Counted from the stretch's first letter, positions 44,596 through 54,328 are shown. The stretch is 64,000 nt of DNA from Candidatus Brocadia sp. WS118 (GCA_007618135.1 PHFX01000001.1:85406-149405), one strand, 5' to 3'. Notes: generated by a model from the sequence alone, not told the origin. A program made the numbers and translations.

Positions 44596-45624
44596 GTGTT
44601 TGTTGACGAAGCAGTTATTTATGTAAAGGGAGGCGATGGCGGAAATGGTTGTGTGAGTTTCCGAAGGGAGAAATACGTCCCTTACGGAGGGCCAGACGGC
44701 GGTGACGGTGGCAAGGGTGGGGATGTTATTATTCGTGTCAGTGATAAGAAAGATACCTTGCTCGACCTCACTTCCCGGGTAAAATATATTGCAGGAAGCG
44801 GGGCGCATGGAAAAGGCTCTACCAAAAAAGGTAAAGACGGCAAAGACCTTTGTATCGATTTGCCCCGGGGGACGATAATCAAGGACAGAGAAAGTGGCCG
44901 TATCCTGAAAGACATGAACTCCGTGGGGGAAACCATTGTTATTGCCCGGGGAGGACGGGGGGGAAGAGGAAACAAATGTTTTGCAACCTCCACGAATCAG
45001 GTTCCCCGCCAGGCGGAAAAGGGGAAGCCGGGCGAAGAACGGTGGCTGATCCTTGAACTCAAGTTGCTTGCAGACGTTGGTCTTATCGGAATGCCGAATG
45101 CCGGAAAATCAACGCTGCTTTCCCGGATATCAGCTGCCAGGCCTAAAATTGCCGATTATCCGTTTACCACATTGCAACCACAATTAGGAATCGTAGAAGT
45201 TGCGGATTACCGGAGATTTGTTGTTGCTGATATTCCCGGACTCCTTGAAGGGGCGCATCGGGGGATAGGGCTTGGAGACGAATTCCTCCGTCATATTGAA
45301 AGAACACGACTCTTAGTTCATCTCTTAGATGTCTCACCATGTGCGACGGTGGCTCCTGCTGATGCATATTTCATTATACGGAATGAATTAAAACAATATA
45401 ATCCTGTCCTTGCCGAAAAGGCAGAAATTGTTGTTGCAAATAAAATGGACCTTCTTGATAAGGAGACCGGCATGAAGTGTGTCCAAACCCTGGAAGAAAA
45501 AATATCCAAGCCGGTGTGTCCCGTTTCCATGATTACGGGAAAGAATATTGACCAACTGATAGGTCTTATGGTAAACGCATTACACGGATCACCGTCTGCT
45601 CTCAATGAATCTGTATGCGGTTAG
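44596..45624 (+). CDS. obgE: Obg-family GTPase
   Basis: The 342-residue GTPase starts at GTG: MFVDEAVIYVKGGDGG. The glycine-rich Obg fold follows (GGPDGGDGGKGGDVIIRV), then the G domain with Walker A GMPNAGKSTLLSRI, switch II DIPGLLEGAHRGIG and NKMD. ObgE binds the 50S subunit and couples ribosome assembly to ppGpp. No C-terminal OCT domain. It overlaps coaX by ten bases. Confidence 0.96.
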   Translation: MFVDEAVIYVKGGDGGNGCVSFRREKYVPYGGPDGGDGGKGGDVIIRVSDKKDTLLDLTSRVKYIAGSGAHGKGSTKKGKDGKDLCIDLPRGTIIKDRESGRILKDMNSVGETIVIARGGRGGRGNKCFATSTNQVPRQAEKGKPGEERWLILELKLLADVGLIGMPNAGKSTLLSRISAARPKIADYPFTTLQPQLGIVEVADYRRFVVADIPGLLEGAHRGIGLGDEFLRHIERTRLLVHLLDVSPCATVAPADAYFIIRNELKQYNPVLAEKAEIVVANKMDLLDKETGMKCVQTLEEKISKPVCPVSMITGKNIDQLIGLMVNALHGSPSALNESVCG

Positions 45625-46376
45625 CAATTGATATTGGCAATACCAACATCCATATCGGGGTATTTGAAGAAGACTGCTTGCAGAGCGCGCATACCGTAAG
45701 AAGCGGACTCTTGCTTCAGACAAATTCTACAAAAATTCTTGATCCTGCCATTTTTTCCAGGGCACAGGCTGTTATCCTCGCTTCCGTTAATCCCGAGGTG
45801 GAGGCATATGTTATCGAATACACCGGGAAACATAGTCCTGTACAACCCTCTCGCATCGGGAAAGAGATTCCCATCTCTATCCCGATTTTGACTGAATCTC
45901 CCGGAAGGGTAGGTGTTGATCGGCTGGTAAATGCACTTGCCGCATTTGAAAGGACGAAAAATTGGACAATTGTTGTTGATGCAGGCACCGCAATAACCAT
46001 TGACGGAATAAACGAGGAAGGGGCGTTTTTGGGGGGAATTATTGCACCCGGGATAGAGACATCTTCAAAGGCGCTTCACCATGCTACGGCGTTTTTACCC
46101 CTAATACCGATCCATAAACCAAAAAATGTCATTGGGAAAAATACGGAAGAAGCAATACAATCAGGTGTTTATTGGGGGACAATCGGGATGGTACGCCACT
46201 TGATTGATATGATGAGGAATGAAATGAAATGTCAGCCAACGGTAATTGCAACCGGAGGGAATGCAGCTCTGCTGGCGCAGGAAATTCCCGCTATCGCCAC
46301 GATACTCCCCCATCTGACACTGGAGGGAATTCATCTTGCGTACAAAATGAACCTTGCATTACGGCAGCCGCATTAG
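45615..46376 (+). CDS. coaX: Type III pantothenate kinase
   Basis: First step of coenzyme A synthesis. The 253-residue ASKHA-fold kinase starts MRLAIDIGNTNIHIGVF and has GRVGVDRLVNALAAFE, the phosphate loop VVDAGTAITID, and GGIIAPGIETSSKALHHATA. It overlaps the end of obgE, hinting at coupled translation, and its stop overlaps that of the convergent gene at 46373. Confidence 0.95.
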   Translation: MRLAIDIGNTNIHIGVFEEDCLQSAHTVRSGLLLQTNSTKILDPAIFSRAQAVILASVNPEVEAYVIEYTGKHSPVQPSRIGKEIPISIPILTESPGRVGVDRLVNALAAFERTKNWTIVVDAGTAITIDGINEEGAFLGGIIAPGIETSSKALHHATAFLPLIPIHKPKNVIGKNTEEAIQSGVYWGTIGMVRHLIDMMRNEMKCQPTVIATGGNAALLAQEIPAIATILPHLTLEGIHLAYKMNLALRQPH

Positions 46377-46813
46377 CATAATTTTATTTTTTCAACCAAT
46401 TTTTGATATCGGGCATCATTCCTCAAATGAGCCAGGTCCTCATCGTTTTCCAGATGGTAGATATCCTTATAGCCTAACATAATTGCCCTTTCCAGGGCTT
46501 CAAAAGCGGCATTAACATTCTTCAGCAGTGCGTAACTGCAAGCAAGATTATAATGAACCAGGGAGTCCTCTGGCTTAAGGCGGCACAGCTTTTGGTCCAC
46601 CAGAAGCCCTTTTTCATACATCCCCTGTGCGGTGTACGTATTGCCCAGATACATGAGACAATCGATATAATTTGGATTTCGTTCAAGGATACCTTCAAAA
46701 AACCAAATAGTAAATTCCTCTCCTTCTTTTTTAAATTCAGGAGCATTAAGAATAAAATCGTAATTTGGCAGGGTAATCGGATTAAAAAATCTATTTTTCG
46801 TTTCTGTTTTCAT
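46373..46813 (-). CDS. TPR-containing hypothetical protein
   Basis: The protein (146 residues from the ATG at 46813) has two to three tetratricopeptide-like repeats, for example YLGNTYTAQGMYEKGLLVDQ and YNLACSYALLKNVNAAFEAL, and a C-terminal LENDEDLAHLRNDARYQKLV stretch common in TPR tails. An ORF open to 46888 would overlap the promoter, so a downstream start is required; 46828 is an alternative. No catalytic domain. Probably a protein-interaction module. Confidence 0.75.
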   Translation of the reverse strand: MKTETKNRFFNPITLPNYDFILNAPEFKKEGEEFTIWFFEGILERNPNYIDCLMYLGNTYTAQGMYEKGLLVDQKLCRLKPEDSLVHYNLACSYALLKNVNAAFEALERAIMLGYKDIYHLENDEDLAHLRNDARYQKLVEKIKLC

Positions 46814-46859
46814 GATGAGCATACTCATTATTATCACTGATAATTGTTGCGCTTCTTTC

Positions 46860-46888
46860 AATATATTTATAAAATATGCGCTTGTCAA
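46860..46888 (-). promoter_or_regulatory. Sigma70-type promoter of the TPR gene
   Basis: On the minus strand TTGACA (46888-46883), a 17-base spacer and TATATT (46865-46860). Transcription would begin near 46853. Confidence 0.7.
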
Positions 46889-46935
46889 GTCTCAGGAAAA
46901 ATATTTTCTTTCACGGGGTAACGGAGGAGCAAAAA

Positions 46936-47502
46936 ATGCCTATCGATAAAGAGGTCATAAAAAACAAAATCCACAGCAAGGAAGATATCTCACTGAAAAC
47001 TATCACGGATATTATAGCATATAAAATATACGAAAGTCCCGAAAGTATGGGACCTGAGGCAAATTTTGTTGCAGCCACAGAGGCGGTCGCCCAATATATA
47101 TCTGAAAAATTTAAGGATTTAGATGCATTCAAAAACCATTTATCCCAGCTTGATAAGGGAATGAAATCGATTAATCAGTTCGCTGATACGGTGTATAATT
47201 ACTATCAGGACAAACAACTCTTGAGCTTTGACATCGTTAAGAATATGATTTCCACGGTAAAAGACATTAATTTAAAAATGATCACCGATATTGTAGCTTA
47301 TAAAATTTACCAAAGTCCTGAGGACAAAGGTCCGGAGCTTAATTTTATATCTGCTGAGACATTTGTTGCCCAATATATATCAGAAAATTTTAAGAACACG
47401 CGCGAATTCAGAAAATGCCTTTCAGACCTTGGAAAGGGTTCCTACGCATTAGAGGCATTTGCCGATTTAGTGTACAAATATTATTGTCAAAAGAAAAACT
47501 AA
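46936..47502 (+). CDS. Hypothetical protein made of two tandem copies of one domain
   Basis: I do not recognise the family. The 188-residue product (ATG at 46936 with GGAGGAG upstream; an ORF open to 46876 lacks one) contains a duplicated unit of about 75 residues: the first has LKTITDIIAYKIYESPE, AVAQYISEKFK and FADTVYNYYQ, the second LKMITDIVAYKIYQSPE, FVAQYISENFK and FADLVYKYYC. No signal peptide or membrane helix; the pattern suggests an alpha-helical fold, perhaps an intramolecular dimer. It is divergent from the TPR gene. Confidence 0.75.
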   Translation: MPIDKEVIKNKIHSKEDISLKTITDIIAYKIYESPESMGPEANFVAATEAVAQYISEKFKDLDAFKNHLSQLDKGMKSINQFADTVYNYYQDKQLLSFDIVKNMISTVKDINLKMITDIVAYKIYQSPEDKGPELNFISAETFVAQYISENFKNTREFRKCLSDLGKGSYALEAFADLVYKYYCQKKN

Positions 47503-47542
47503 AACCATACGTGATAATTATCCTAGCAGGAGGTCGGCGCTG

Positions 47543-47978
47543 ATGACAAAAAATTATCCTTGCATACAAACGAAACTTCCCGGCCACGGGCTATCCAATA
47601 TCTGGAAAAGGAAAAAACGTTTGTCAGGCTGCGCTCATCACCATCAAGCTCCTTGAGGATGGACTCATAGCCAATGCGGCCAAACAGGACGCTTATCTCA
47701 CAAACGAATTAAGGAAATTAGAACGCACCTATCCCATCTTTGGAGACGTCAGAGGCTTGGGGCTCATGCTTTCCATTGAAATTGTGAAAGACAAAGAAGC
47801 CAAAGCATATGCATCCGAAGAGCAGGATCGTATCATCCAAAAGGCATTTTCAAGGAGGCTCTTGCCCCTGGGCTGCGGATGCAGCGCAATCCGATTCTGT
47901 CCGCCCCTGATTCTTTCGAAAGACGACGCAGATATTGCATTGTCTATTTTTGAAAAGTGTCTCAAAGAAACCATGTAA
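47543..47978 (+). pseudogene. Internally deleted class III aminotransferase
   Basis: The first codons read MTKNYPCIQTKLPGH; a change of frame then gives AIQYLEKEKTFV, and a second frame change continues with AALITIKLLEDGLIANAAKQ to the true C-terminus (FGDVRGLGLMLSIEIVKDKE ... ALSIFEKCLKETM). These are the two ends of a class III (GABA/ornithine-type) aminotransferase; the middle of roughly 280 residues, including the PLP lysine, is gone. A good AGGAGGT ribosome site remains. Dead gene at the edge of the defence region. Confidence 0.85.
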
Positions 47979-48085
47979 AAAGTAATACCTGTTATAAACA
48001 CTGCATGTCAAAGAATATAGTTGCTATGAAGTAGGGGAAAATGCCACCGGAGATTGAATAAGGATAATAGTTACTGCTTGTTAAT

Positions 48086-48226
48086 ATGCCAGGAATCAAC
48101 GAAGCAAATAATACAGATTTAAAGTATGTTGAGAAATTACAGCAACTCGGCTGGGAGCGGGGAGACACCTTGCTTTATCAGCAGGAGTATGCTTTGAGCC
48201 TCGAACATCAAGAAATATTTTGGTGA
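48086..48226 (+). pseudogene. N-terminal fragment of HsdR (type I restriction)
   Basis: The 46-residue reading MPGINEANNTDLKYVEK then LQQLGWERGDTLLYQQEYAL matches the conserved N-terminus of HsdR endonuclease subunits, where the nuclease domain begins. It stops at a TGA directly before the next fragment. No helicase part remains. Confidence 0.65.
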
Positions 48227-48245
48227 ATGAAAAGGATAAAATCGT

Positions 48246-48609
48246 ATGTTCCAATTGAATGAAAAGGAGATTGACAGCATGGTATCGCAAAATGCGATAC
48301 CATCACGTAAATATCTCGGAGGATATAAGCCTTACGTTTTCACTGAACAAGGAGTTGCAATGCTTGCCACTGTTTTGAATAGTGAGAGAGCTGTGCAGGT
48401 CAATATTGCAATCATGCGGGTATTCGTTAAGCTTAGGGAAATGATAGCCTGCAATAAAGACCTTGCTCGTAAGTTGATGATATGGAAAAGAAATATGATG
48501 CTCAATTCAAGGTTGTTTTTGACGCTATTCGACAGTTAATGACTCCTCCAGAGCCAAAGCACCAGAGGATTGGATTTACTCCAAAGAAAAAAGAGAAGGA
48601 TTGTAGGTA
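48246..48609 (+). pseudogene. ORF6N-domain protein fragment with a frameshift
   Basis: Starts at MFQLNEKEIDSMVSQ, which corresponds to an internal point of ORF6N/KilA-N-type proteins; about 50 N-terminal residues are missing. PYVFTEQGVAMLATVLNSER and VNIAIMRVFVKLREM are conserved. At about 48475 one base is lost and the expected tail ([20 protein letters not shown]...PKKKEKD) continues in the next frame to the TAG at 48607-48609. ORF6N genes often sit in phage and restriction loci. Confidence 0.8.
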
Positions 48610-48610
48610 G

Positions 48611-48763
48611 ATGATGGGCAAAAATAATTATCAGGATTGGACCAAAGAAGATTTAATTCAGGAAATAAAGCGGCTGAAAAAGCGTAAGAAATACGGGCTT
48701 GTGTGGTTAACTATTACAAAATACTTATACCCGGAATCAACTAAGCCACAGATACAGATTTAA
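48611..48763 (+). pseudogene. N-terminal fragment of a DNA methyltransferase
   Basis: Fifty residues with QDWTKEDLIQEIKRLKKRKK then YGLVW, the typical leader of a family of adenine-specific site methyltransferases (type III Mod-like), ending in unrelated residues and a stop. It does not belong to the intact mod at 49575, whose N-terminus differs, so it marks another lost system. Confidence 0.6.
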
Positions 48764-48801
48764 AGGATATAGAAAGATTGTGAGTTTTTTATGGAGAGGC
48801 T

Positions 48802-49578
48802 ATGAAAAAACAAAATAAAGGAAGTTCAAAAGGTATTGTTTCATGGCCTGTTGATGAGCGTCCAAGAGAACGATTGCTAAGCAGAGGGCCGCACTCTTTG
48901 ACGGATGCAGAATTGATTGCGATTTTGGTGAGGGTTGGATTTCAGGGGACTAATGCTGTTGAATTGGGGCGCAACCTGATGAAACAATTTGGCTCATTGC
49001 GGGCAATGGCAGAGGCGCCATTATCTGCAATGCTTGATGTTAAGGGATTAAAGGGTGCAAAGGTCGCTCAATTAGCGGCTGCAATGGAGATTGCAAGGCG
49101 TGTTTCACTGCCTGATGGTAAGAAACGACTCCAGATAAAAGGCACTGCGCAAGCAGGTGAATATGTGAAGGAACGGCTAAGGGGTTTGCCCGATGAACAT
49201 TTTAGGGTTCTTTATCTGAATCGTCAAAATCGTCTGATTGATGATGTGCTCATTGCTCAAGGCGTTGTTGATGGCGTCAAACCACCTGTAAGAAGTATAA
49301 TTACCCATGCCCTGAGGACAAATGCAAGCAGCCTGATAGCAGCGCATAATCACCCTTCCGGGGCAATTGAGCCAAGCGAATCAGATATAATACTGACCCG
49401 TGATATAATTTCTGCTACACGGCCGCTTGGCATGAAGATATTAGATCACATCATCGTTGGAGAAGAAACAACGTACAGCTTTACAGATAGCGGATTGCTT
49501 GATGAACTGGAACTGGAATCTTTTTCACCGTATCCGGCAAAAAGAAAACAAATGAAAATTAAGGAGTCGGCATTATGA
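48802..49578 (+). CDS. radC: RadC-family JAMM protein (UPF0758)
   Basis: A 258-residue RadC: N-terminal helix-hairpin-helix region (RPRERLLSRGPHSLTDAELI, VKGLKGAKVAQLAAAMEIAR) and C-terminal JAMM domain with HNHPSGAIEPSESD giving the metal ligands. A GGAGAGG site precedes the ATG. RadC is not a proven repair enzyme; it is often carried by mobile and defence loci. Its stop overlaps the mod start (ATGA), so radC, mod and res form one coupled operon. Confidence 0.92.
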   Translation: MKKQNKGSSKGIVSWPVDERPRERLLSRGPHSLTDAELIAILVRVGFQGTNAVELGRNLMKQFGSLRAMAEAPLSAMLDVKGLKGAKVAQLAAAMEIARRVSLPDGKKRLQIKGTAQAGEYVKERLRGLPDEHFRVLYLNRQNRLIDDVLIAQGVVDGVKPPVRSIITHALRTNASSLIAAHNHPSGAIEPSESDIILTRDIISATRPLGMKILDHIIVGEETTYSFTDSGLLDELELESFSPYPAKRKQMKIKESAL

Positions 49579-51611
49579 CGCCTGAGCAGCGGCAGGAAAT
49601 CATCAGATTGCTTGAAAAGGGTGAGGAACTATCTCCTGAATGGGCAAGAATCCTTTTCCCGCCAGAGAAGCGGGAATATGAGCTTGTCTATCACGGCAAG
49701 GAACGGGAAGAAGACATCCTTGCCAATACGCTTGCAGTGCCTTTGCAACCTGTGCGAACTTTTGGAAGCAACGGTGACTGGTCTAATATGCTCATCTTCG
49801 GCGATAACCTTCAGGTGATGAAATCTTTACTAGAGATGAAAAAAGCCGGAAGGCTATGCAATGCTGACGGCACACCGGGCGTGAGACTCATTTATATTGA
49901 TCCGCCGTTTGCAACGAAACAGGAGTTCAGAGGAAGCCAAGATCAAAAGGCGTATCAGGATAAAATTGCTGGCGCACAGTTTCTTGAGTTTTTAAGAAAA
50001 CGACTGGTATTTTTACGCGAATTATTAAGCGATGATGGCAGTATTTATGTGCATTTGGATTGTAAAAAAATCCATTACGTTAAGATATTGTTGTTGGATG
50101 AGTTGCTATCCGAACAAAATTTCAGAAATGAAATCGTTATAAGAAGGACACAGAAGAATTACTTGGAAGGAGATAGTATTAAATCCCTAAACGTTGGAAA
50201 TGATTCTCTTCTTATTTATGCAAAGACATATGATACGCAGTTTAAACCAGTTTTTAGGCAAGAAAAACGAATGGAACCATGGCATGCATTTGATGCACCA
50301 AATTGGTCCGGAACTCGGCCTAATCTTATCTATGAATTATTTGGCCATATGCCGCCACCTAATAGATGTTGGGTGTGGGTTAAGGAAAAAGCAAACAAAG
50401 CAATTAAAGAAGGAAAATTAAGACCTAATCCAAATACTGGAAAGCCAGAGTATCTAATACCCGCACGCGATAAGGTGCTTTGCACTAACTTATGGGATGA
50501 CCTGAATGCCTATTCTTTCTCATCCGGATATCCAACAGAAAAAAATGAAACTCTTTTACATAGGGTCGTTGAAATGGCCTCTAATAAGGGAGATATTATT
50601 TTTGACTGTTTTGCCGGTTCAGGCACTACTCTTGCCGTAGCAGAAAAGCTTGGTAGAGGATGGATTGGCGTAGACTGCGGCAAGCTGGCAATTTATACGA
50701 TGCAGAAACGTCTTTTGAATATCTCCGAAAGCAAAGACTTAGAAAATCCAAATAAGAAGTATAACAAACACTGCAAACCGTTCACCCTCTATAATGCCGG
50801 TCTTTATGACTTTTCAAGGTTGAAAGAACTTTCGTGGGATTCTTGGCGTTTCTTTGCCTTACAGCTTTTCCAATGTCGTGATGAACCTCATACTATTGGA
50901 GGCATTAAGCTTGGCGGCTATCTAAAAGGCGCAAGTGTCCTTGTCTTTAATCACATGAAGGAGAAAGGTGTGAGAATTGACGAGGAAACTATTGAGAGCC
51001 TTCATGAAGCGCTTGGCACGCGTATCGGCAACAGGCTATTTATTATCGCGCCTGCTTTGACCTTTGACTTTCAGCAGGATTACATAACATTAGGTAATGT
51101 CCGCTATTATGCCTTACGAATACCGTATTCTATTATTAACGAGCTTCATCAGCGGGAGTTTACCTGTCTGAAGCAGCCTTCGGATGAAATGGCTGTTAAT
51201 GATACTGTTGAAGCTGTCGGGTTTGATTTTATCAGGACACCGGAATTGAAGTTTGAATGTGGAATTAGGAAAGGGAAGGGAGATACTCAGGATACAGCAT
51301 ATATAAAAATCAAGACCTTCAAGAGTGAGGCGGTCGTCAGAGAGCCTATGCGCAAAAAAGGAAATCTGGAGACTTTTTCAATGGTTATGCTGGATTACGA
51401 CTTTGATGATAATTCACAGGTCTTTGACCTTGATGCCGTCTTTTACGCCGATGCACTTGAAAAGGATGGTTGGGCGCTTAACTTTCCCATTGATTCGACA
51501 GGCAAAAAGATAATGGCGGTATTTATTGATATTTATGGCAATGAAGCGCGTATTGTTATTGAGCCGGAGCAGTTCGGAATTAGTTCGCCAAAGAAAAAGA
51601 AGGGGAAATAA
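49575..51611 (+). CDS. mod: Type III restriction-modification DNA methyltransferase (Mod)
   Basis: An adenine-N6 (beta-class) methyltransferase of 678 residues: catalytic motif IV DPPF at 109-112 (LIYIDPPFATKQEF) comes before the SAM-binding motif FAGSGTT at 346-352 (FDCFAGSGTTLAVAEKLGRG), the order of type III Mod proteins. The variable middle (about 180-320) and C-terminal part should set the target sequence. It modifies one strand of a short asymmetric site. It starts inside the radC stop and is followed by res after five bases. Intact. Confidence 0.92.
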   Translation: MTPEQRQEIIRLLEKGEELSPEWARILFPPEKREYELVYHGKEREEDILANTLAVPLQPVRTFGSNGDWSNMLIFGDNLQVMKSLLEMKKAGRLCNADGTPGVRLIYIDPPFATKQEFRGSQDQKAYQDKIAGAQFLEFLRKRLVFLRELLSDDGSIYVHLDCKKIHYVKILLLDELLSEQNFRNEIVIRRTQKNYLEGDSIKSLNVGNDSLLIYAKTYDTQFKPVFRQEKRMEPWHAFDAPNWSGTRPNLIYELFGHMPPPNRCWVWVKEKANKAIKEGKLRPNPNTGKPEYLIPARDKVLCTNLWDDLNAYSFSSGYPTEKNETLLHRVVEMASNKGDIIFDCFAGSGTTLAVAEKLGRGWIGVDCGKLAIYTMQKRLLNISESKDLENPNKKYNKHCKPFTLYNAGLYDFSRLKELSWDSWRFFALQLFQCRDEPHTIGGIKLGGYLKGASVLVFNHMKEKGVRIDEETIESLHEALGTRIGNRLFIIAPALTFDFQQDYITLGNVRYYALRIPYSIINELHQREFTCLKQPSDEMAVNDTVEAVGFDFIRTPELKFECGIRKGKGDTQDTAYIKIKTFKSEAVVREPMRKKGNLETFSMVMLDYDFDDNSQVFDLDAVFYADALEKDGWALNFPIDSTGKKIMAVFIDIYGNEARIVIEPEQFGISSPKKKKGK

Positions 51612-51616
51612 TAAGC

Positions 51617-54187
51617 ATGACAACGCGCGGCGACCGGAAAACCTTCAAGAATGAAGACCTTGTCCTTAAGGTCACAACGAATATTGATCCCACTGTATGG
51701 GATGAGACTAAATACGAGGCATTCCTTGATGAACTCTGCGGAATGCGGGAATATCAGAAAGAAGCCATCCGGACAACGTTAATGTATCTCCTCGGCGGTA
51801 AATACGCCAATCTCCGTGACCTTGCAAAAGAGAATTTTGAAAGCAATGATGAGATTCAGCAGCGTTACGGCTCATGGACAGGCATGGAGCGGCATCTGCA
51901 GCTGCCGGATCAACTATCCTGCTCAATAGACCTTGCTACCGGCACCGGCAAGAGCTATGTGATGTATGGACTTGCTGCGATATTGCTTGCAGAAGGCAAG
52001 GTTGATAAAGTGCTTGTTCTTTGCCCATCGAATACGATAGAGGCGGGTTTGCTTGAGAAGTTCCGTGATCTTGCCGGCAATTCCGATCTGCGGGATGTAT
52101 TGCCAAACGGAATAAAGGTTCAATCACCCAAGATAATAAACGCCTCTGAAACCATCGTTGACGGTTCAATATGTGTGGAGAATTATCACGCAATCCTTGA
52201 GCATGTAAAGTCATCAATCCGTGACAGTCTTATAGGAAAGGGTGGGCGGGTTGCTGTTTTCAGCGATGAGGCCCATCATGTTGCAAATGAGACAGGCGCT
52301 AAGGCAAAGAAGTGGAAGGAATTTTTGCTTAATCCTGAATATGGATTTAGGATTTTAGTTGGCGTATCCGGCACATGCTATGTCGGAGATGAATATTTTG
52401 CCGATGTGGTCAGCCGGTATTCATTGCGGCAAGCCATTGAAGACCGTTTTGTAAAAAAGGTTGAATATGTGGCCGAGATGCCTGAAACAGATGACGCGGA
52501 AGAAAAATGGCAGCTTATCTATAACCGGCATAAGGATTGGAAAAGGAAATTAAAAAAACATGCTATTAAGCCACTCTCCATTATAGTGACAAAAGGAATC
52601 TCAGACTGTAAGCGGGTTGCCGAGGAGCTGCAAGGATTCCTGCAAGACTGGGAAGGGATTTCGCCTGAAGATGCGGAGGATAAAGTTTTGCCCGTAACTT
52701 CTGCCAAAGAACACCAACCGAATGTAGCAAGGCTAAGGGTTGTTGATAGCCCTGCAAGCAAGGTTGAATGGATTGCTTCTGTATCTATGCTCAGCGAGGG
52801 ATGGGATGTAAAGAATGTCTTCCTGATCGTGCCTCATGAGGAAAGGGCATTTAACAGTAAACTCCTTGTAGCTCAGGTGCTTGGCCGGGGTCTCAGAGTC
52901 CCTGATGGCTGGAAAGGTGAACAGCCGATCGTAACGGTTTTTAATCATGATGCATGGTCCGGCAGGATAAGGCATCTGGTTAATGAAATATTGGAAATAG
53001 AGCGCCGCTTATCTTCTGATGTAATAGCATCTTCCCCGTATCATTTTGATATTCATAATCTCGATTATCACCGTGATGAAGACACAAGTGAATACACGAA
53101 AAAGGGAGAATACCGTTTACTGGAAGGTGGCTTTGTAGATTTGCCCACTCAGGTGGAGGCGGAGGATGTTACCATTGATTTTGAGCGGGCTGTGTCCGGA
53201 GAGCATAACAAATTCAAAACTCGTATTGAACATAAGACTTACAGTATTGAAGAAGCGGCGGAGCAGATGTACAGAAGGCTCCAATCCATTGATGAAGAAT
53301 CAAAGGATGCTGAAGACCCCCATGATAGAACCAATTATACAAAGAAGTTCCCTTTAGAGCGTTTGGAGCAGATAGCCAAGGAATCTTTAAAAAGGGCAAA
53401 GATTAGAACCGGACGAATCACTGAAGCTAATAAGCAAAAATTCTTACAAGCGCTTGGTACATTGAAACGGAAAAAGGCAAAACGGGTGATTTACAAACTC
53501 AATCCAAAGGCTCTTATCATCGTAAATACAAAAGAGCGTCATTCTGAAAGTTGCAGTGCTGCAGAACTCAGGAGGGGAGATAAGACTATTTTCTTTGGTC
53601 CTGATTGCGAAGCTTCTATTCCGGATGATCAGATCGAATTTTTTAAAGAGGTCTTAGACCCGGATGGTGATTTCAGGGGTGGTCGTGAAGCCATAGAGAA
53701 CTCACATGATTTTAAGACACCCCTGAATCTGGTTATTGCAGATGCCAAACCTGAACGCAAGTTCGTCCGGCTGCTTTGCGAAAGAGAGCATGCTCAGGCA
53801 ATTGATGCTTATATTAAAAATACGCCTCAGAGGTTTTACCCTATAGAATACGCATGGAAAAAAGGCGAACATCCGAAGCGTGGTGAGTTTAGCCCGGATT
53901 TTTTTATAAAGAAAGGAGATGTAATTTTTGTCGTTGAAATCAAGGGCGATGAAGAGATAGCTGACCCTTCTCCTGAGAATATTAAGAAGAATGAATATGC
54001 GCTTGCGCATTTTGAGCGTCTCAATAAATGGCTTGAACATGAGAAGCTCACTATCCGTTATCAGTTCAATTTTTTGACCCCCAAAGATTACAACAGATAT
54101 TTTCAGAAATTGCGGAATAATGATCTTATCGGCTTTCGCTCGGAGCTTGATGTAGCGTTGAGCAATGCTATGGCAAATGGTAAATAA
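51617..54187 (+). CDS. res: Type III restriction endonuclease subunit (Res)
   Basis: The 856-residue protein has a superfamily-2 helicase/translocase: Walker A ATGTGKS (to residue 113), DEAH at 217-220 (VFSDEAHHVANETG), and motif VI VLGRGLRVPDGW. The C-terminus holds a PD-(D/E)xK nuclease: PDFFIKKGDVIFVVEIK with D761, E774 and K776. With Mod it cuts unmodified DNA after ATP-driven sliding. No frameshift or missing motif was seen, so the system is probably functional. Confidence 0.93.
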   Translation: MTTRGDRKTFKNEDLVLKVTTNIDPTVWDETKYEAFLDELCGMREYQKEAIRTTLMYLLGGKYANLRDLAKENFESNDEIQQRYGSWTGMERHLQLPDQLSCSIDLATGTGKSYVMYGLAAILLAEGKVDKVLVLCPSNTIEAGLLEKFRDLAGNSDLRDVLPNGIKVQSPKIINASETIVDGSICVENYHAILEHVKSSIRDSLIGKGGRVAVFSDEAHHVANETGAKAKKWKEFLLNPEYGFRILVGVSGTCYVGDEYFADVVSRYSLRQAIEDRFVKKVEYVAEMPETDDAEEKWQLIYNRHKDWKRKLKKHAIKPLSIIVTKGISDCKRVAEELQGFLQDWEGISPEDAEDKVLPVTSAKEHQPNVARLRVVDSPASKVEWIASVSMLSEGWDVKNVFLIVPHEERAFNSKLLVAQVLGRGLRVPDGWKGEQPIVTVFNHDAWSGRIRHLVNEILEIERRLSSDVIASSPYHFDIHNLDYHRDEDTSEYTKKGEYRLLEGGFVDLPTQVEAEDVTIDFERAVSGEHNKFKTRIEHKTYSIEEAAEQMYRRLQSIDEESKDAEDPHDRTNYTKKFPLERLEQIAKESLKRAKIRTGRITEANKQKFLQALGTLKRKKAKRVIYKLNPKALIIVNTKERHSESCSAAELRRGDKTIFFGPDCEASIPDDQIEFFKEVLDPDGDFRGGREAIENSHDFKTPLNLVIADAKPERKFVRLLCEREHAQAIDAYIKNTPQRFYPIEYAWKKGEHPKRGEFSPDFFIKKGDVIFVVEIKGDEEIADPSPENIKKNEYALAHFERLNKWLEHEKLTIRYQFNFLTPKDYNRYFQKLRNNDLIGFRSELDVALSNAMANGK

Positions 54188-54240
54188 TGACTGATAAATA
54201 GTCGCAAACTATTTTGCAATATTCCATCGTAGGCGTGACA

Positions 54241-54318
54241 CTATTAGAAGTCGTGCGTTTCCTGTGGCAAGAAGCGGAAAGGCGGATTGATAGAATTATT
54301 GCAATAGTAAAAAAAGGT
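54241..54318 (+). pseudogene. Remnant of an HsdS-type C-terminal helix, copy 1
   Basis: One frame reads FLWQEAERRIDRIIAIV, closely like LLRQEAEKRIEKIVAEVW at 56119-56223 and AEKHIEQIVAEL at 58367-58423, with clear nucleotide similarity to the second copy. The segment has no start and runs into the next gene. Assignment to the C-terminal helix of a type I specificity subunit is inference from the third copy. Confidence 0.5.
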
Positions 54319-54328
54319 AATATAACGT

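Noticed and set aside
44251..44808. 185-codon minus-strand ORF over rpmA and obgE
   Set aside because: Overlaps two certain genes and the terminator; no recognisable protein.
23000..46000. Search for tRNA or rRNA genes among the housekeeping genes
   Set aside because: No cloverleaf or rRNA-like stretch was recognised in any gap.
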